64,000 nt of DNA, taken from assembly GCA_015655015.1 (NCBI GenBank), contig JAATFV010000065.1, positions 1 through 64,000 on the forward strand. Reading direction: 5' to 3'. Source of the stretch: Chitinophagales bacterium (GTDB taxonomy: Bacteria > Bacteroidota > Bacteroidia > Chitinophagales > Chitinophagaceae). The notes below the pieces were generated by a model. It was not told the DNA's origin. It ran no database searches and saw only the letters and a program-made list of their open reading frames with translations. The translations under genes were made by a program, and so were the position numbers. Positions 1-9,631 of the stretch are shown in pieces (positions within the stretch are counted from its first letter, which is position 1; the number at the start of each line of letters is the position of its first letter).

Positions 1-779
1 AAATACTGATGCTCTTCCAGCAGATCATTCAATTCATAGAAAGCCTTTAAAGCCGATTTATAATCGTTGATCGTAATAAAATACTGGGCCTGGAACAACA
101 AGTGGATCTTCTGCGTTTCAAAGGTCTCGATCACCGGGCTGGAGACCAGGCCGATCTCGCTGACCACCAGGTCGTTCAATTCTCTTTTATGATCCGCCGT
201 CCGCACATTGCCCTTATAGACCAGCCGGTGGCGCAATAGCTCATAGAGGGAAGTATGCTGATGATTGGTGCGGGCATACCGCAGGAGCTCCTGGATCTTC
301 ATTTGTTTCTGTATCAGCTGCACCTCCGTGATAGCATGGAAATTCAGGTTCGACAGGTAATATAATTCCAGCCGGGTAGCCCATAATTGTACGATATGCT
401 GCTCATATTCCTCCGCATGCGCCTGTATCTTTCCCAGCTGCTGAAATCCTTCCTCGTACAATGACTTTTCAAAAAGGATATTCACTTTCAAAAGACCGGT
501 GATCAGCGACGTGTTTTTATCCTGCTCCATCCTCAATCGCAGCAGGCAATCGGTCAACACTTTATATAAGTGTTTCACCGTGGTCTCATAAGATGCTTTC
601 GGACGCGCTTTTAAAAAAGCGCTTTTTAATACGTCGGCCTTATCCGCCTTTTCAATGATCCTGAACAGTTGTAAATAGTCTTTGGGCCCCTTTTGTAAGG
701 CGCTATGTAATTTGAAATAACGCTTTTCCGTCCTGGAAAGAGAATTGACCAGTAATACCAGCGTAGATGTTTTTGCCAT
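1..779 (-). CDS. Conserved hypothetical helical protein, 3' end outside window
   Basis: The reverse strand is open from an ATG at 779 to the window edge (259 codons). The protein begins MAKTSTLVLLVNSLSRTEKR and is rich in leucine, lysine and glutamate, with regularly spaced aromatic residues, which suggests an all-helical, TPR-like fold. There is no signal peptide or membrane segment, so it should be cytoplasmic. I recognise the opening (LVNSL-x4-KRYFKL) as typical of a conserved Bacteroidota family of unknown function, but I cannot assign a role. It is divergent from the ribokinase gene. A one-mismatch -7 box (TACTTTCG, 829 to 822 on this strand) may be its promoter. It is not obviously the regulator of the adjacent ribose-type locus because no DNA-binding domain is visible in the part present. 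Confidence 0.75.
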   Translation of the reverse strand, partial: MAKTSTLVLLVNSLSRTEKRYFKLHSALQKGPKDYLQLFRIIEKADKADVLKSAFLKARPKASYETTVKHLYKVLTDCLLRLRMEQDKNTSLITGLLKVNILFEKSLYEEGFQQLGKIQAHAEEYEQHIVQLWATRLELYYLSNLNFHAITEVQLIQKQMKIQELLRYARTNHQHTSLYELLRHRLVYKGNVRTADHKRELNDLVVSEIGLVSSPVIETFETQKIHLLFQAQYFITINDYKSALKAFYELNDLLEEHQY

Positions 780-910
780 TTTTTAATGGTGGGATTGTCT
801 GTTTATTACCTATTTTAGAGCCGAAAGTAGGAAAAAATTAAACAGCAGGGATGTTTTTAGGATTGTCTATTTTGTCCAATTTCTGGTATCAATATGTTTT
901 CATCAACAAC

Positions 911-918
911 TAGTTTTG
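911..918 (+). promoter_or_regulatory. -7 promoter box for the ribokinase/SusC operon
   Basis: TAGTTTTG matches the Bacteroidota housekeeping -7 consensus TAnnTTTG exactly. It would place the transcript start near 924. That excludes the in-frame ATG at 920 as a start and favours ATG 950. No good -33 TTTG is seen at 19-21 bp upstream, so an activator may be needed. Confidence 0.45.
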
Positions 919-949
919 AATGAGAAAAAAGAAAACGATAACAGCCATT

Positions 950-1885
950 ATGAAGCCATCCATCTTAGTCATCGGCAGCTCAAATACAGACATGGTCATC
1001 AAAGCAGACCATCTGCCCGCACCCGGAGAGACCATTTTGGGAGGCGAATTTTTTATGAACCCCGGCGGAAAAGGAGCCAATCAGGCCGTCGCCGCCGCCC
1101 GTCTCGGGGGCCGCGTCGGATTCATCGGCAAGACAGGCAATGACATCTTCGGAAGACAGTCCGTACAATTATTCGAGGAAGAGGGGATCAATACGGCCCA
1201 TATCATATCCGACCCCAAACATCCTTCCGGTGTTGCCCTGATCACCGTAGACGCCCATGCGGAGAACTGCATCGTCGTCGCTTCCGGCGCCAATGCCACC
1301 CTGAATGCCAGCGACCTTCAAAAGGCCGGGGAGTCCATCCGGCAGTCCGCCATTATCTTAATGCAGCTGGAAACTCCGGTGCCAGCCCTGGAATTTGTCC
1401 TCGGCGTGGTGGCGGGTACCCCGACCAGGCTGGTCCTGAACCCGGCGCCGGTTTGCACCCTGCCCGATGAGCTTCTCAGTAAAATAGCCATCATCACTCC
1501 CAATAAGAAAGAAGCAGAAATGCTCACGGGCATTCCTATAACGGACGAAACCTCCGCAGAATCGGCCGCAAGGGCTCTGGCCGGGAAAGGCGTGGGAACA
1601 GTGATCATTACACTCGGTTCAAAAGGGGCTATGTTATTGCACGATGAAACCTGCACCATGATCATGGCGCCGCCCGTAAAAGCGATGGATACCACAGCGG
1701 CCGGCGATGTGTTCAACGGCGCCCTGGTAGTAGCGCTGTCGGAAGGAAAGGACATCAGGGAGGCAGTGGAGTTTGCCTGCAGCGCCGCAGCTATTTCCGT
1801 CACCCGCCTGGGCGCACAGTCCTCAGCACCCTTCCGGAACGAAGTGGATGCCTTTATCCGGCAAAACGCCTTGATCAAAGATTAA
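950..1885 (+). CDS. rbsK: Ribokinase (PfkB family)
   Basis: Predicted to phosphorylate D-ribose to ribose 5-phosphate with ATP in the cytoplasm, feeding the pentose phosphate pathway and nucleotide synthesis. The 311-residue length is normal for RbsK. It shows the N-terminal substrate motif GSSNTDM, the PfkB signature NPGGKGANQAVAAARLGG and the C-terminal anion-hole/catalytic motif DTTAAGDVFNGAL with the catalytic base Asp253. I chose ATG 950 rather than the in-frame ATG at 920 because the protein aligns naturally from MKPSILVIG and the promoter box lies at 911-918. It heads a co-directional locus with SusC/SusD, an ADP-ribosylglycohydrolase-family enzyme and a GRP-type sugar permease, which supports ribose over another sugar. 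A related PfkB sugar kinase with a different substrate remains possible. Confidence 0.9.
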   Translation: MKPSILVIGSSNTDMVIKADHLPAPGETILGGEFFMNPGGKGANQAVAAARLGGRVGFIGKTGNDIFGRQSVQLFEEEGINTAHIISDPKHPSGVALITVDAHAENCIVVASGANATLNASDLQKAGESIRQSAIILMQLETPVPALEFVLGVVAGTPTRLVLNPAPVCTLPDELLSKIAIITPNKKEAEMLTGIPITDETSAESAARALAGKGVGTVIITLGSKGAMLLHDETCTMIMAPPVKAMDTTAAGDVFNGALVVALSEGKDIREAVEFACSAAAISVTRLGAQSSAPFRNEVDAFIRQNALIKD

Positions 1886-1953
1886 GATCGGGCTCTGCCT
1901 GATCAATGAGTAAGACCAGGCTCTGCCTGATCAATGAGTAAGATCAGGCTCTG
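1884..1953 (+). repeat. 28-bp tandem repeat with embedded hairpins, 2.5 copies
   Basis: Units at 1884-1911 and 1912-1939 plus a half unit at 1940-1953. Each unit contains a near-perfect inverted repeat with arms GATCAGGC and GCCTGATC around TCT (1886-1904, 1914-1932). The array starts inside the rbsK stop codon and ends 27 bp before susC. It would form two consecutive small stem-loops in the intercistronic RNA, and could act as an mRNA processing or stability element between the kinase and the highly expressed receptor. No T-run follows, so it is not a classical terminator. Confidence 0.8.
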
Positions 1954-1980
1954 ATTAAAAAACAAACGACAAAGCTGCAT

Positions 1981-4900
1981 ATGAAATCGATTTATCCAAA
2001 CTACTGTAAGACGGTCTACGCCACTCTCTGGCTCTTAGGCCTGCTCTGCCTCCACCCTCATGACCTGCTTGCCAAAAGACAAGACAGACGCCCGGCCAAT
2101 CCGCCGCCCGTCGAGATCACCGGCAAGGTGACAGATGAAAAGACCGGCGAACCCCTGTCCGGGGTCAGCATCATCGTCTCCGGCAGCTCCAAAGGGACCA
2201 ATACCGATAAAAATGGCGTCTTTCATATAAAGACAGAGCAGGAGAACGCTGTTTTAAAAATAAGCTATACAGGTTATCTGTCCCAGGACATCCCGCTGAA
2301 CGGGAGAAGAGAGCTCTTCATAAAACTGGTCGTCGACGTAGCCAAGCTGAATGACGTAGTGGTCGTCGGTTATGGCGCCCAGAAAAAGAACAATGTAATA
2401 GGTTCCGTATCCGCCGTACAGGGAGAAGAGCTGGTAAAGAGCAATGCACCCAGCCTGAGCAATTCACTGGGAGGGCGTATCCCCGGCATCATCGCCATCC
2501 AACGCAGCGCCGAACCGGGAGATGACGATGCCGAACTCCTGATAAGAGGACGGTCCACCCTGAACGACAACGGCCCGCTCATTATGGTGGATGGTATCCA
2601 GCGCGATTTCTCCCAGATCGATCCCAACGAGATAGCTTCCGTCAGCGTTTTAAAAGACGCTTCCGCTACTGCCATCTATGGAACAAGAGGCGCCAATGGG
2701 GTCATCCTGGTAACGACCAAAAGAGGTGTCACCGGTAAACCCACCTTTACTTATAACGGTTATGCCGGTTACCAGAATGTAGTCAAGATCCCGCCTTATC
2801 TCAACGCCTATGATTTTGCCCGGTCCTACAACCAGGCTATGCTGAACGACAACCCCTCCCTGACACGCGATGACCTGCTCTATTCCGACGACGACCTCCA
2901 GAAATACAAAGATCATTCCGATCCCTACGGTCACCCCGATATCAACTGGTACAAACAGATCATCCAGCCCAACGCCATCCAGCAACGGCACTCTCTATCC
3001 ATGACGGGCGGATCGGACCGGTTTAAATATTTCTTATTATTCGGTTACCTGCAGCAGCAGGGCGTCTACCGCAGCGATAATCTGAAAAAGTACAATTTCC
3101 GGATCAACCTGGACGCAGACCTCACCAGGACCACTTCGCTGTCCCTGGGCGTCGCCAGCGACATGCAGCACCGCAGAAGGCCCGGGGTAGGTAATGTCAA
3201 GGATGACGGCGGCATCTTCAGCGTGGTGACCTACCTGCCCCCCAATGCCTTCCCCATTAAAAATCAGGACGGCACGTGGGCTTCCCTCTGGGGTGACAAC
3301 CCGGTAGCAGATCTTAGTGTGGCAGGGTCGAGGGATGACTATCCCGTTAACCTGCAAACCTCCGTCACCGCCAATCAAAAGCTTGATTTCATCACCAAAG
3401 GACTTTCCTTCAAGCTGGTCTATGGCTATGATTTCGGTTATTATAATTACAATGACTGGTACACCCCCTATCTGTCTTACCTCGATGGCTCGGAACTGGG
3501 CGGAGGTTTGCTGCCTTCCCTCTATGAAGGGTATTCGAAATACAATAACAGCACCTTCGAAGCGCATTTGAATTATAACCGCTCATTCGGCCGGCATGAG
3601 GTCAGCGGCCTGTTGCTCTATACCCAGTCCGCCAATTATTCCAGCAATATCGACGCCTCCCGGACCGATTTCGCTTCCGCAGCCGTACCCCGCTTATTCG
3701 CAGGTCCCCGGACCAACCTGGACAATAACGGCGGCGCTGCCGAAACAGGCAGGGAAGGAGTGGTGGGAAGATTCACCTACGCCTATGACAAAAGATATCT
3801 GCTGGAAGCCAGCTTCGGGTACAACGGTTCCGAAAACTTTCCTCCCGGCCATCGTTATGGTTTCTTCCCCGCCCTGGCCCTGGGATGGAATCTCCGGAAC
3901 GAAGCCTTCCTGAAAGACTATAACTTCATCAGCAATCTGAAACTTCGGGGCTCTTATGGTGAAGTAGGCAACGATAAGGTCGGTTACGGCAGCTTCCTCT
4001 ACCGGCAGCCGGTCTACTTCGGTGACAACTACGTTTTCGGGGGAGCCGCTCCCGTCCCTGTTCAGACCCTTTATCCGGGATCCCTGGCCAATCCCGTGGT
4101 CACCTGGGAAAGAGCCAAAAAGACCAACCTTGGAGTAGATGCCGACTTTGACAACTACCGCTACGGCTTCAACATCGACGTCTTCTCCGAAAAGAGAAAT
4201 AATATCCTGGCCAACCGCAATAAATCCGTTCCCCAAACTTTCGGGGCCACCTTACCTGTAGAAAACATCGGGAAAGTCTCCAACCACGGTTTCGATGCGC
4301 AATTCCGGTATAAGGATAAGATCGGCGCCTTCAACTATTCCGCCACCTTCAACTATACCTACGCCAGGAACAGGATCGACTTCATCGACGAAGCCGCCAA
4401 TATCCCTTCATATCAGCAACGGACAGGGCATCCCATCGGGCAGTTCTTCGGGTATATCAGCGAAGGATTATACCAGGACCAGCAGGAAATTGACAACCAT
4501 CCCAAAATCCCCGGCGTAGAGCCTAAACTGGGACAGATAAAGTACAAGGATGTTAATAAGGACGGTGTGATCGACGCATTGGACATCACCTCGATCGGCA
4601 AGTCAGAAACGCCTCAAAATATCTATGGTCTCAACCTGTCCGCCGAGTTTAAGGGCTTTGATCTCAGCATGCTGTGGCAGGGAGCTTCAGGGTACAATGT
4701 CATGAGGAACGGAGAATCTTTCACCGGGTTCACCTATGGCGGCTCCGCGCTGACCTATGTCCTTAACAACTGGACCCCCGACAACCCCAAAGCGACTTTC
4801 CCGAGACTGTCCCTGGAAGACTATAGCTACAAACAGGATCCGTCGAGCTTCTGGTTGCACAATGCCGGTTATCTCCGCTTAAAGAATATCGAGCTGGGTT

Positions 4901-5082
4901 ATACCTTTCCGAAAAAGATCTTCCGCAATACCTCTATTTCCAAACTCCGGATCTATGTAGCGGCTACGAACGCGCTTACCTTCTCCAAAGAAAAGGACTT
5001 CGATCCCGAGTCCGCCTCCGGTTATCCTTACTATTACCCGATAACCCGACTGACAAGTGTTGGTATTAATTTTTCCTTTTAA
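1981..5082 (+). CDS. SusC/RagA-family TonB-dependent outer membrane receptor (ribose-type locus)
   Basis: Outer membrane beta-barrel that, with a SusD lipoprotein lid, imports a ligand using TonB energy. The protein has 1033 residues: signal peptide about 1-32, carboxypeptidase-D-like regulatory domain about 45-118 (EITGKVTDEKTGEPLSGVSI), the SusC linker LNDVVVVGYG near 123-132, a plug domain with the VLKDASATAIYGTRGANGVI signature, then the barrel ending in an aromatic residue (NFSF). There is no STN domain, so it is not expected to signal to an ECF anti-sigma factor. The stop overlaps the SusD start by one base. The neighbours (ribokinase, ADP-ribosylglycohydrolase family, GRP permease) suggest a ribose-containing ligand such as a ribonucleoside or ribosylated compound. 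The substrate is inferred from context only. Confidence 0.93.
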   Translation: MKSIYPNYCKTVYATLWLLGLLCLHPHDLLAKRQDRRPANPPPVEITGKVTDEKTGEPLSGVSIIVSGSSKGTNTDKNGVFHIKTEQENAVLKISYTGYLSQDIPLNGRRELFIKLVVDVAKLNDVVVVGYGAQKKNNVIGSVSAVQGEELVKSNAPSLSNSLGGRIPGIIAIQRSAEPGDDDAELLIRGRSTLNDNGPLIMVDGIQRDFSQIDPNEIASVSVLKDASATAIYGTRGANGVILVTTKRGVTGKPTFTYNGYAGYQNVVKIPPYLNAYDFARSYNQAMLNDNPSLTRDDLLYSDDDLQKYKDHSDPYGHPDINWYKQIIQPNAIQQRHSLSMTGGSDRFKYFLLFGYLQQQGVYRSDNLKKYNFRINLDADLTRTTSLSLGVASDMQHRRRPGVGNVKDDGGIFSVVTYLPPNAFPIKNQDGTWASLWGDNPVADLSVAGSRDDYPVNLQTSVTANQKLDFITKGLSFKLVYGYDFGYYNYNDWYTPYLSYLDGSELGGGLLPSLYEGYSKYNNSTFEAHLNYNRSFGRHEVSGLLLYTQSANYSSNIDASRTDFASAAVPRLFAGPRTNLDNNGGAAETGREGVVGRFTYAYDKRYLLEASFGYNGSENFPPGHRYGFFPALALGWNLRNEAFLKDYNFISNLKLRGSYGEVGNDKVGYGSFLYRQPVYFGDNYVFGGAAPVPVQTLYPGSLANPVVTWERAKKTNLGVDADFDNYRYGFNIDVFSEKRNNILANRNKSVPQTFGATLPVENIGKVSNHGFDAQFRYKDKIGAFNYSATFNYTYARNRIDFIDEAANIPSYQQRTGHPIGQFFGYISEGLYQDQQEIDNHPKIPGVEPKLGQIKYKDVNKDGVIDALDITSIGKSETPQNIYGLNLSAEFKGFDLSMLWQGASGYNVMRNGESFTGFTYGGSALTYVLNNWTPDNPKATFPRLSLEDYSYKQDPSSFWLHNAGYLRLKNIELGYTFPKKIFRNTSISKLRIYVAATNALTFSKEKDFDPESASGYPYYYPITRLTSVGINFSF

Positions 5083-6704
5083 TGCCTAAAAAAAAGAGTA
5101 TGAACCCGATAAAAATATTTTTATATATCGGAACAGCCACCCTGTTAGGCTCCTGCGAAAAGAATGTGCTGAACAAGCAGCCCCTGGGCCAGATAGATAA
5201 CGACATCGTGTTTAAAGATGTCAACCTCGCCACTCTCTATGTCAACAACATGTACCTGGGCTTGCCCGGCGGACTCAGCAGGGGCCTGGATTGCGCTACG
5301 GAGATCGGCGAAGACGGTCACAACTGGGCGCCGGCCACCAGCTGGAATACAGGAGATATCAGCCCTTCCAATGCACCTTTCTCCGATGAATGGGGCTCGA
5401 TGTATACCCAGATCCGGAATGCCAACCTGGTCCTTCAGAATGCCCCCGGCCTGACAGGAGACCCTTCCGCCATCGATCAGCTGAAAGGACAAAGTTTTTT
5501 CCTGAGAGCTTATTTCTATACGGAGCTGGTCAACCTCTTCGGCGGCGTACCCATCATAACCAAAGCCCAAACCTTGCAGGACAGTCTGATGGTCTCCCGC
5601 AACACCTACCAGGAATGTGTGGACTTTATCCTTTCCGATCTCGACAGCGCATCGGCCCTCCTGCCGGCCGAATGGGATGCCGCGAATATAGGAAGAGCAA
5701 CAAAGGGCGCTGCCCTGGCCCTGAAATCCCGCTTATTATTATTCGCCGCCAGTCCTTTAAATAATCCTTCCAATGATATGTCCAAATGGCAGGCGGCGGC
5801 AGACGCCGCGAAGGCTGTCATAGATCTGGGCCAATACAGTCTTTATCCCGATTATTACAATCTTTTTCATGTGGACAATAACCAGGAAGTCATCTTTGAT
5901 ATCCAGTATGCCTATCCTACCCGGGTGGAAAACATCACCTACCGCACCAACCCGGCAGGTATGAACGGCGCATATGGCATGTCCAGGCCCACGGAAGACT
6001 TTGTGGAAAGATATGAAATGAGCAATGGGAAGAAGATCACCGATGCCGGTTCCGGTTACTCGCCGCAGGACCCCTATACGGACAGGGATCCCCGATTTTA
6101 TGGTACAGTTCTGTATAACGGAGATTCCTGGCGGGGGCAAACCCTCGAAATGTTCACCGATGGGGCCAATGGACCGGGGATCTATGACCAGTACGGCTCA
6201 GGCGCTTATATGACCGGATACTACAATAAAAAATTCATTACGGAAAACACCATCCTGGATTATACGCTGGACAAGAGCAACGACAACTGGATACTGATCC
6301 GGTATGCCGAAGTACTGCTCAACTATGCCGAAGCGGAACTGCATCTCGGCAATGAACCGGAAGCCAAAATATACCTGGATATGATCCGCACCCGGGCCGG
6401 CATGCCGGCGATCCCGGCTGCAGAGACCGGTACAGTCTTAATGGACCGTTTCATGAATGAGCGTACTATAGAGCTGGCCTTTGAAGAGCTGCATTTCTTC
6501 GACGTACGCCGCTGGAAGACAGCCCCGGCATTGGTAGGAGCCGATACGCATAAGATGATGATCACGAGGAACCCGGATGACAGCTTCACCTACCAGGTGA
6601 ACGTGATGAGCTCGCGCGCCTGGCTCGATTCCTATTACCATCTGCCGATCCCGCAGGATGAGATCAATAAAAATCCTAACCTGGTCCAAAATGATGGCTA
6701 TTAA
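5082..6704 (+). CDS. SusD/RagB-family surface lipoprotein
   Basis: Partner of the upstream SusC: a surface lipoprotein that captures ligand and closes the barrel. The 540 residues include a lipoprotein signal with lipobox LLGSC, the N-terminal SusD-like region (FKDVNLATLYVNNMYLGL) and the C-terminal RagB part, including the typical TRAGMPAIP and ERTIELAFEELHFFDVRRW motifs. ATG 5082 overlaps the SusC stop (TAATG), a classic coupled start. An in-frame ATG at 5100 would give a shorter, more usual lipoprotein signal. The substrate cannot be read from sequence. Its place in the ribokinase/ADP-ribosylglycohydrolase operon points to ribose-containing molecules. Confidence 0.93.
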   Translation: MPKKKSMNPIKIFLYIGTATLLGSCEKNVLNKQPLGQIDNDIVFKDVNLATLYVNNMYLGLPGGLSRGLDCATEIGEDGHNWAPATSWNTGDISPSNAPFSDEWGSMYTQIRNANLVLQNAPGLTGDPSAIDQLKGQSFFLRAYFYTELVNLFGGVPIITKAQTLQDSLMVSRNTYQECVDFILSDLDSASALLPAEWDAANIGRATKGAALALKSRLLLFAASPLNNPSNDMSKWQAAADAAKAVIDLGQYSLYPDYYNLFHVDNNQEVIFDIQYAYPTRVENITYRTNPAGMNGAYGMSRPTEDFVERYEMSNGKKITDAGSGYSPQDPYTDRDPRFYGTVLYNGDSWRGQTLEMFTDGANGPGIYDQYGSGAYMTGYYNKKFITENTILDYTLDKSNDNWILIRYAEVLLNYAEAELHLGNEPEAKIYLDMIRTRAGMPAIPAAETGTVLMDRFMNERTIELAFEELHFFDVRRWKTAPALVGADTHKMMITRNPDDSFTYQVNVMSSRAWLDSYYHLPIPQDEINKNPNLVQNDGY

Positions 6705-7947
6705 CATACTCTTCCTGCTTTTAGGCTGGACGGCCGTCAGCGCAGCTGGCGGTCCCGCTCACTATTATATCAGCAGCGAAAAAGGTAACGACAATAATAA
6801 CGGAACATCCCCAGGATCCCCCTGGGCAACCCTGAAAAATATCCAGAACAGAAAATTTCTTCCGGGTGACAGCATCCTGTTTGAAAAGAATGCACACTTT
6901 ACAGGAGGAACCCTTATCTCAAGCTCCGGCAGTGCGAAACACCCAATTGTCTTCGGCACTTACGGCAAAGGGAATAAGCCTGAATTTACCAATCCTGACT
7001 ATGCAGATCTATATGGCAATGTTCTCCGCATCGAAGGAAATTACATTGTCATCGATGGCCTGCATTTTACAAAGACTGCGAATTATACAGGCAAACATGA
7101 TGAAGGGAAAGCCGATAAAAAGGAAGGAGATAAAAAGACGCTGCTGCTGGGAGCGGTGTATCAGCTCACCGGAGCCCATCACCTGACCGTTACCAATTCG
7201 GAATTCGATGACTGTCCCATTGCCGTTTATGTCAACGGGCAGTTTAACCGGATCACCCGTAATTATTTCCATGACTGCAACCGGTTCCTCTGGGCGCCGG
7301 ACTGGGGGCCTATCGCCGTTGTCATCGGCAATGCCTTTAATGAAATATCCTATAATAAATGCACCAATTACCTGAAAGAAGGGGGCAATTTCGGCGCCGA
7401 CGGCGGGTTTATCGAGCTGGATAGCCGATATTACGGAGGGCCGATCCATGATCTGACCATCCATCACAATGACAGCCGGGGAAATGAAGGGTTTATGGAA
7501 GTGACCAACGCGGGAAAGAACCTGGACGTTTCCTTTAATGTCAGCGATGACTTCCAGCAATTCATCTTTTACTGGTCAGGCGACAGCTCAAGGATCGAAA
7601 ACAATACGGTGATCCGGACAAGGCCGGCCAATGCGACGGTCAACGTAGTATTTACCTTTCGGAAAAAAGGTTTCATTTTCCGGAATAATATCTTTGTGAT
7701 AGCGGACAGCTTAAAGGTCTTCGGTTCCGGCGCCTATGATGCCTGGAGCTTTGACCAGCTTCATGAGCACAATTTGTATTATTCCATCGACGGCAGCTCC
7801 AAAGATCCGGTAGGCAAGCCACTGGGAAAAGGAGAGCTGGTGGCTGATCCCTTGTTTGTCGATTATGCCAATAAGGATTACCGGTTGAAAAAAGACAGCC
7901 CCGCCCGCGGAAAGGGGAGTAACGGGGGCGATCTGGGAGCGCTATAA
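6691..7947 (+). CDS. Secreted right-handed parallel beta-helix protein
   Basis: About 418 residues with a signal peptide (NILFLLLGWTAVSAAGG), so exported to the periplasm or surface. The mature protein starts HYYISSEKGNDNNNGTSPG, the usual N-terminal cap of Bacteroidota pectate-lyase-like / PbH1 proteins. Repeated strand-turn units follow, with asparagine- and histidine-rich turns (VTNSEFDDCP, RITRNYFHDC, LTIHHNDSRG, SRIENNTVIR, FIFRNNIFVI). This is the solenoid fold of polysaccharide lyases and some hydrolases, but no catalytic set can be assigned. ATG 6691 or 6694 overlaps the end of SusD, so translation is probably coupled. It may bind or trim the glycan or nucleoside conjugate that supplies the locus. 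Confidence 0.85.
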   Translation: MMAINILFLLLGWTAVSAAGGPAHYYISSEKGNDNNNGTSPGSPWATLKNIQNRKFLPGDSILFEKNAHFTGGTLISSSGSAKHPIVFGTYGKGNKPEFTNPDYADLYGNVLRIEGNYIVIDGLHFTKTANYTGKHDEGKADKKEGDKKTLLLGAVYQLTGAHHLTVTNSEFDDCPIAVYVNGQFNRITRNYFHDCNRFLWAPDWGPIAVVIGNAFNEISYNKCTNYLKEGGNFGADGGFIELDSRYYGGPIHDLTIHHNDSRGNEGFMEVTNAGKNLDVSFNVSDDFQQFIFYWSGDSSRIENNTVIRTRPANATVNVVFTFRKKGFIFRNNIFVIADSLKVFGSGAYDAWSFDQLHEHNLYYSIDGSSKDPVGKPLGKGELVADPLFVDYANKDYRLKKDSPARGKGSNGGDLGAL

Positions 7948-8048
7948 TGCTGATAACTCCAAAACGAATTCTCCGTGCAATGAATATTTAGGGCAATGAA
8001 TTATTTTTTCAGCACAATAAGGAACCTTCACGAATAAAATAAAATAGG

Positions 8049-9566
8049 ATGAAAAGAATTGTTTGGATACTGCTCACCCTGATAACACTCAGCGGTTATA
8101 GCCAAAAGAAAACGGTGATTACCAGGGCCGCTCTAAAAGACAAGATCATGGGGGGATGGGCCGGGCAGACCATCGGGGTCACCTTTGGCGGGCCTTACGA
8201 GTTTCGCTTTACCGGCACTTTTATCCAGGAATACCAGCCCCTGCTCTGGTATGACGGCTATCTGAAAAAGACTATGCTGGACATACCGGGACTCTATGAT
8301 GATCTCTATATGGACCTCACTTTTGTCGACGTTTTTGAAAAATATGGGCTGGATGCACCGGTGGATTCTTTTGCCAATGCCTTTGCCAATGCGGGCTATA
8401 TGTTATGGCATGCCAACCAGGCCGGCAGGTATAATATCCTGAACGGTCTTAAGGCGCCTGCCTCCGGTTATTGGGCTAATAATCCCCATGCGGATGATAT
8501 CGATTACCAGATCGAATCCGACTATGCGGGCCTCATGAGCCCGGGTATGCCGAATACGGCGAGTGCTATCAGCGATAAGATCGGGCATATCATGAACTAT
8601 GGCGACGGCTGGTATGGAGGGATTTATATCGGAGCCATGTACAGCCTGGCTTTTATCACCAGCGATATCAACAGCATCGTCGAGGAAGCGCTGAAGGCGA
8701 TCCCTACGCAAAGCACCTATTACCAATGTATCGCCGATGTGATCCGGTGGCACCGTCAATATCCGGACGACTGGCGCAGCACCTGGTTCGAGCTCCAGAA
8801 AAAATGGGCGGAAGACAAGTTCTGCCCGGACGGTGTTTACACGTCCTTTGACATCGACGCCAAATTGAATTCCGCCTATGTGGTAATGGGATTGTTATAC
8901 GGGAAGGGCGATTTTGCAAGATCCCTGGAAGTGGCTACCCGCGCCGGCCAGGATGCGGATTGTAATCCCTCTTCTGTCGGAGGCATCCTGGGGACAGTGC
9001 TGGGATATGATAAAATTCCCGCTTATTGGAAACAGGGACTGAAAGAAGCGGAAGACATCGATTTCAAATACACGACTATTTCACTGAGCAAAGTATATAC
9101 GATCGGGATGAAACACGCGCTGGCGAATATTCAGCGCAATGGAGGTGCCGTTCAGGGCGATAATATCACCCTGGCTGTTCAGACCGTGGCCCCTGTGCGC
9201 CTGGAACAAAGTTTTCCCGGTCTCTACCTGGTCGGCAAAGTGCCCTTTGTACACCGCAACATTAAAGAAGAATCTTTTGACTTTGAAGGTACGGGCATCA
9301 TGATCAATGGAGATACGCACCGAAAAGACAGGGCCGGCAAAGACCGGGTCTGTGAAGCGGCGATCCTCATCGACGGCAAACAGGTGGAAGTGGTCCGGCT
9401 CCCGACAGAAACGATCAAAAGGAAGGACGGGCTGTTCTGGAGTTATCAGCTGCCCCGGGGTAAACATCACCTGACCATCCGGGCCATCGATCCGCAGGAA
9501 GGATATGAGATCAATTCCAGCGAATATATTGTCTATAGCGATCAGCCGGCGGCCGGCAGTAAATAG
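8049..9566 (+). CDS. Secreted ADP-ribosylglycohydrolase (ARH) family protein
   Basis: Family members hydrolyse ADP-ribose or related N-/O-ribosyl bonds using two Mg ions. The 505-residue protein has a signal peptide (to about residue 18), the ARH opening KDKIMGGWAGQTIGVTFGGP, an acidic metal segment (Asp84, Asp85, Asp89 in GLYDDLYMDLTF) and the C-terminal metal motif AGQDADCNPSSVGGILG (Asp302, Asp304). About 150 further residues follow the catalytic domain. The acidic segment differs from the usual TDDT form, so substrate range may have shifted. ARH-type genes also occur in ribose-utilisation loci of Bacteroides. Here it is likely to release ribose or ribosyl units in the periplasm for the ribokinase. 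The exact substrate is unknown. Confidence 0.85.
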   Translation: MKRIVWILLTLITLSGYSQKKTVITRAALKDKIMGGWAGQTIGVTFGGPYEFRFTGTFIQEYQPLLWYDGYLKKTMLDIPGLYDDLYMDLTFVDVFEKYGLDAPVDSFANAFANAGYMLWHANQAGRYNILNGLKAPASGYWANNPHADDIDYQIESDYAGLMSPGMPNTASAISDKIGHIMNYGDGWYGGIYIGAMYSLAFITSDINSIVEEALKAIPTQSTYYQCIADVIRWHRQYPDDWRSTWFELQKKWAEDKFCPDGVYTSFDIDAKLNSAYVVMGLLYGKGDFARSLEVATRAGQDADCNPSSVGGILGTVLGYDKIPAYWKQGLKEAEDIDFKYTTISLSKVYTIGMKHALANIQRNGGAVQGDNITLAVQTVAPVRLEQSFPGLYLVGKVPFVHRNIKEESFDFEGTGIMINGDTHRKDRAGKDRVCEAAILIDGKQVEVVRLPTETIKRKDGLFWSYQLPRGKHHLTIRAIDPQEGYEINSSEYIVYSDQPAAGSK

Positions 9567-9631
9567 AACACAGCGAATAAAATTTCGCCGGCAAACGAAT
9601 GCTAAATAGTTCATTTCCTCAACGATTGTAT

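Noticed and set aside
920-949. Upstream ATG of ribokinase at 920
   Set aside because: It sits two bases after the -7 box, before the likely transcript start, and adds residues outside the family N-terminus.
1884-1953. Short repeat array as a possible CRISPR
   Set aside because: Units are directly adjacent without spacers, and no cas genes are present.
3037-3567. Reverse-strand open frame within SusC
   Set aside because: Shadow of the SusC coding frame with no recognisable domain.
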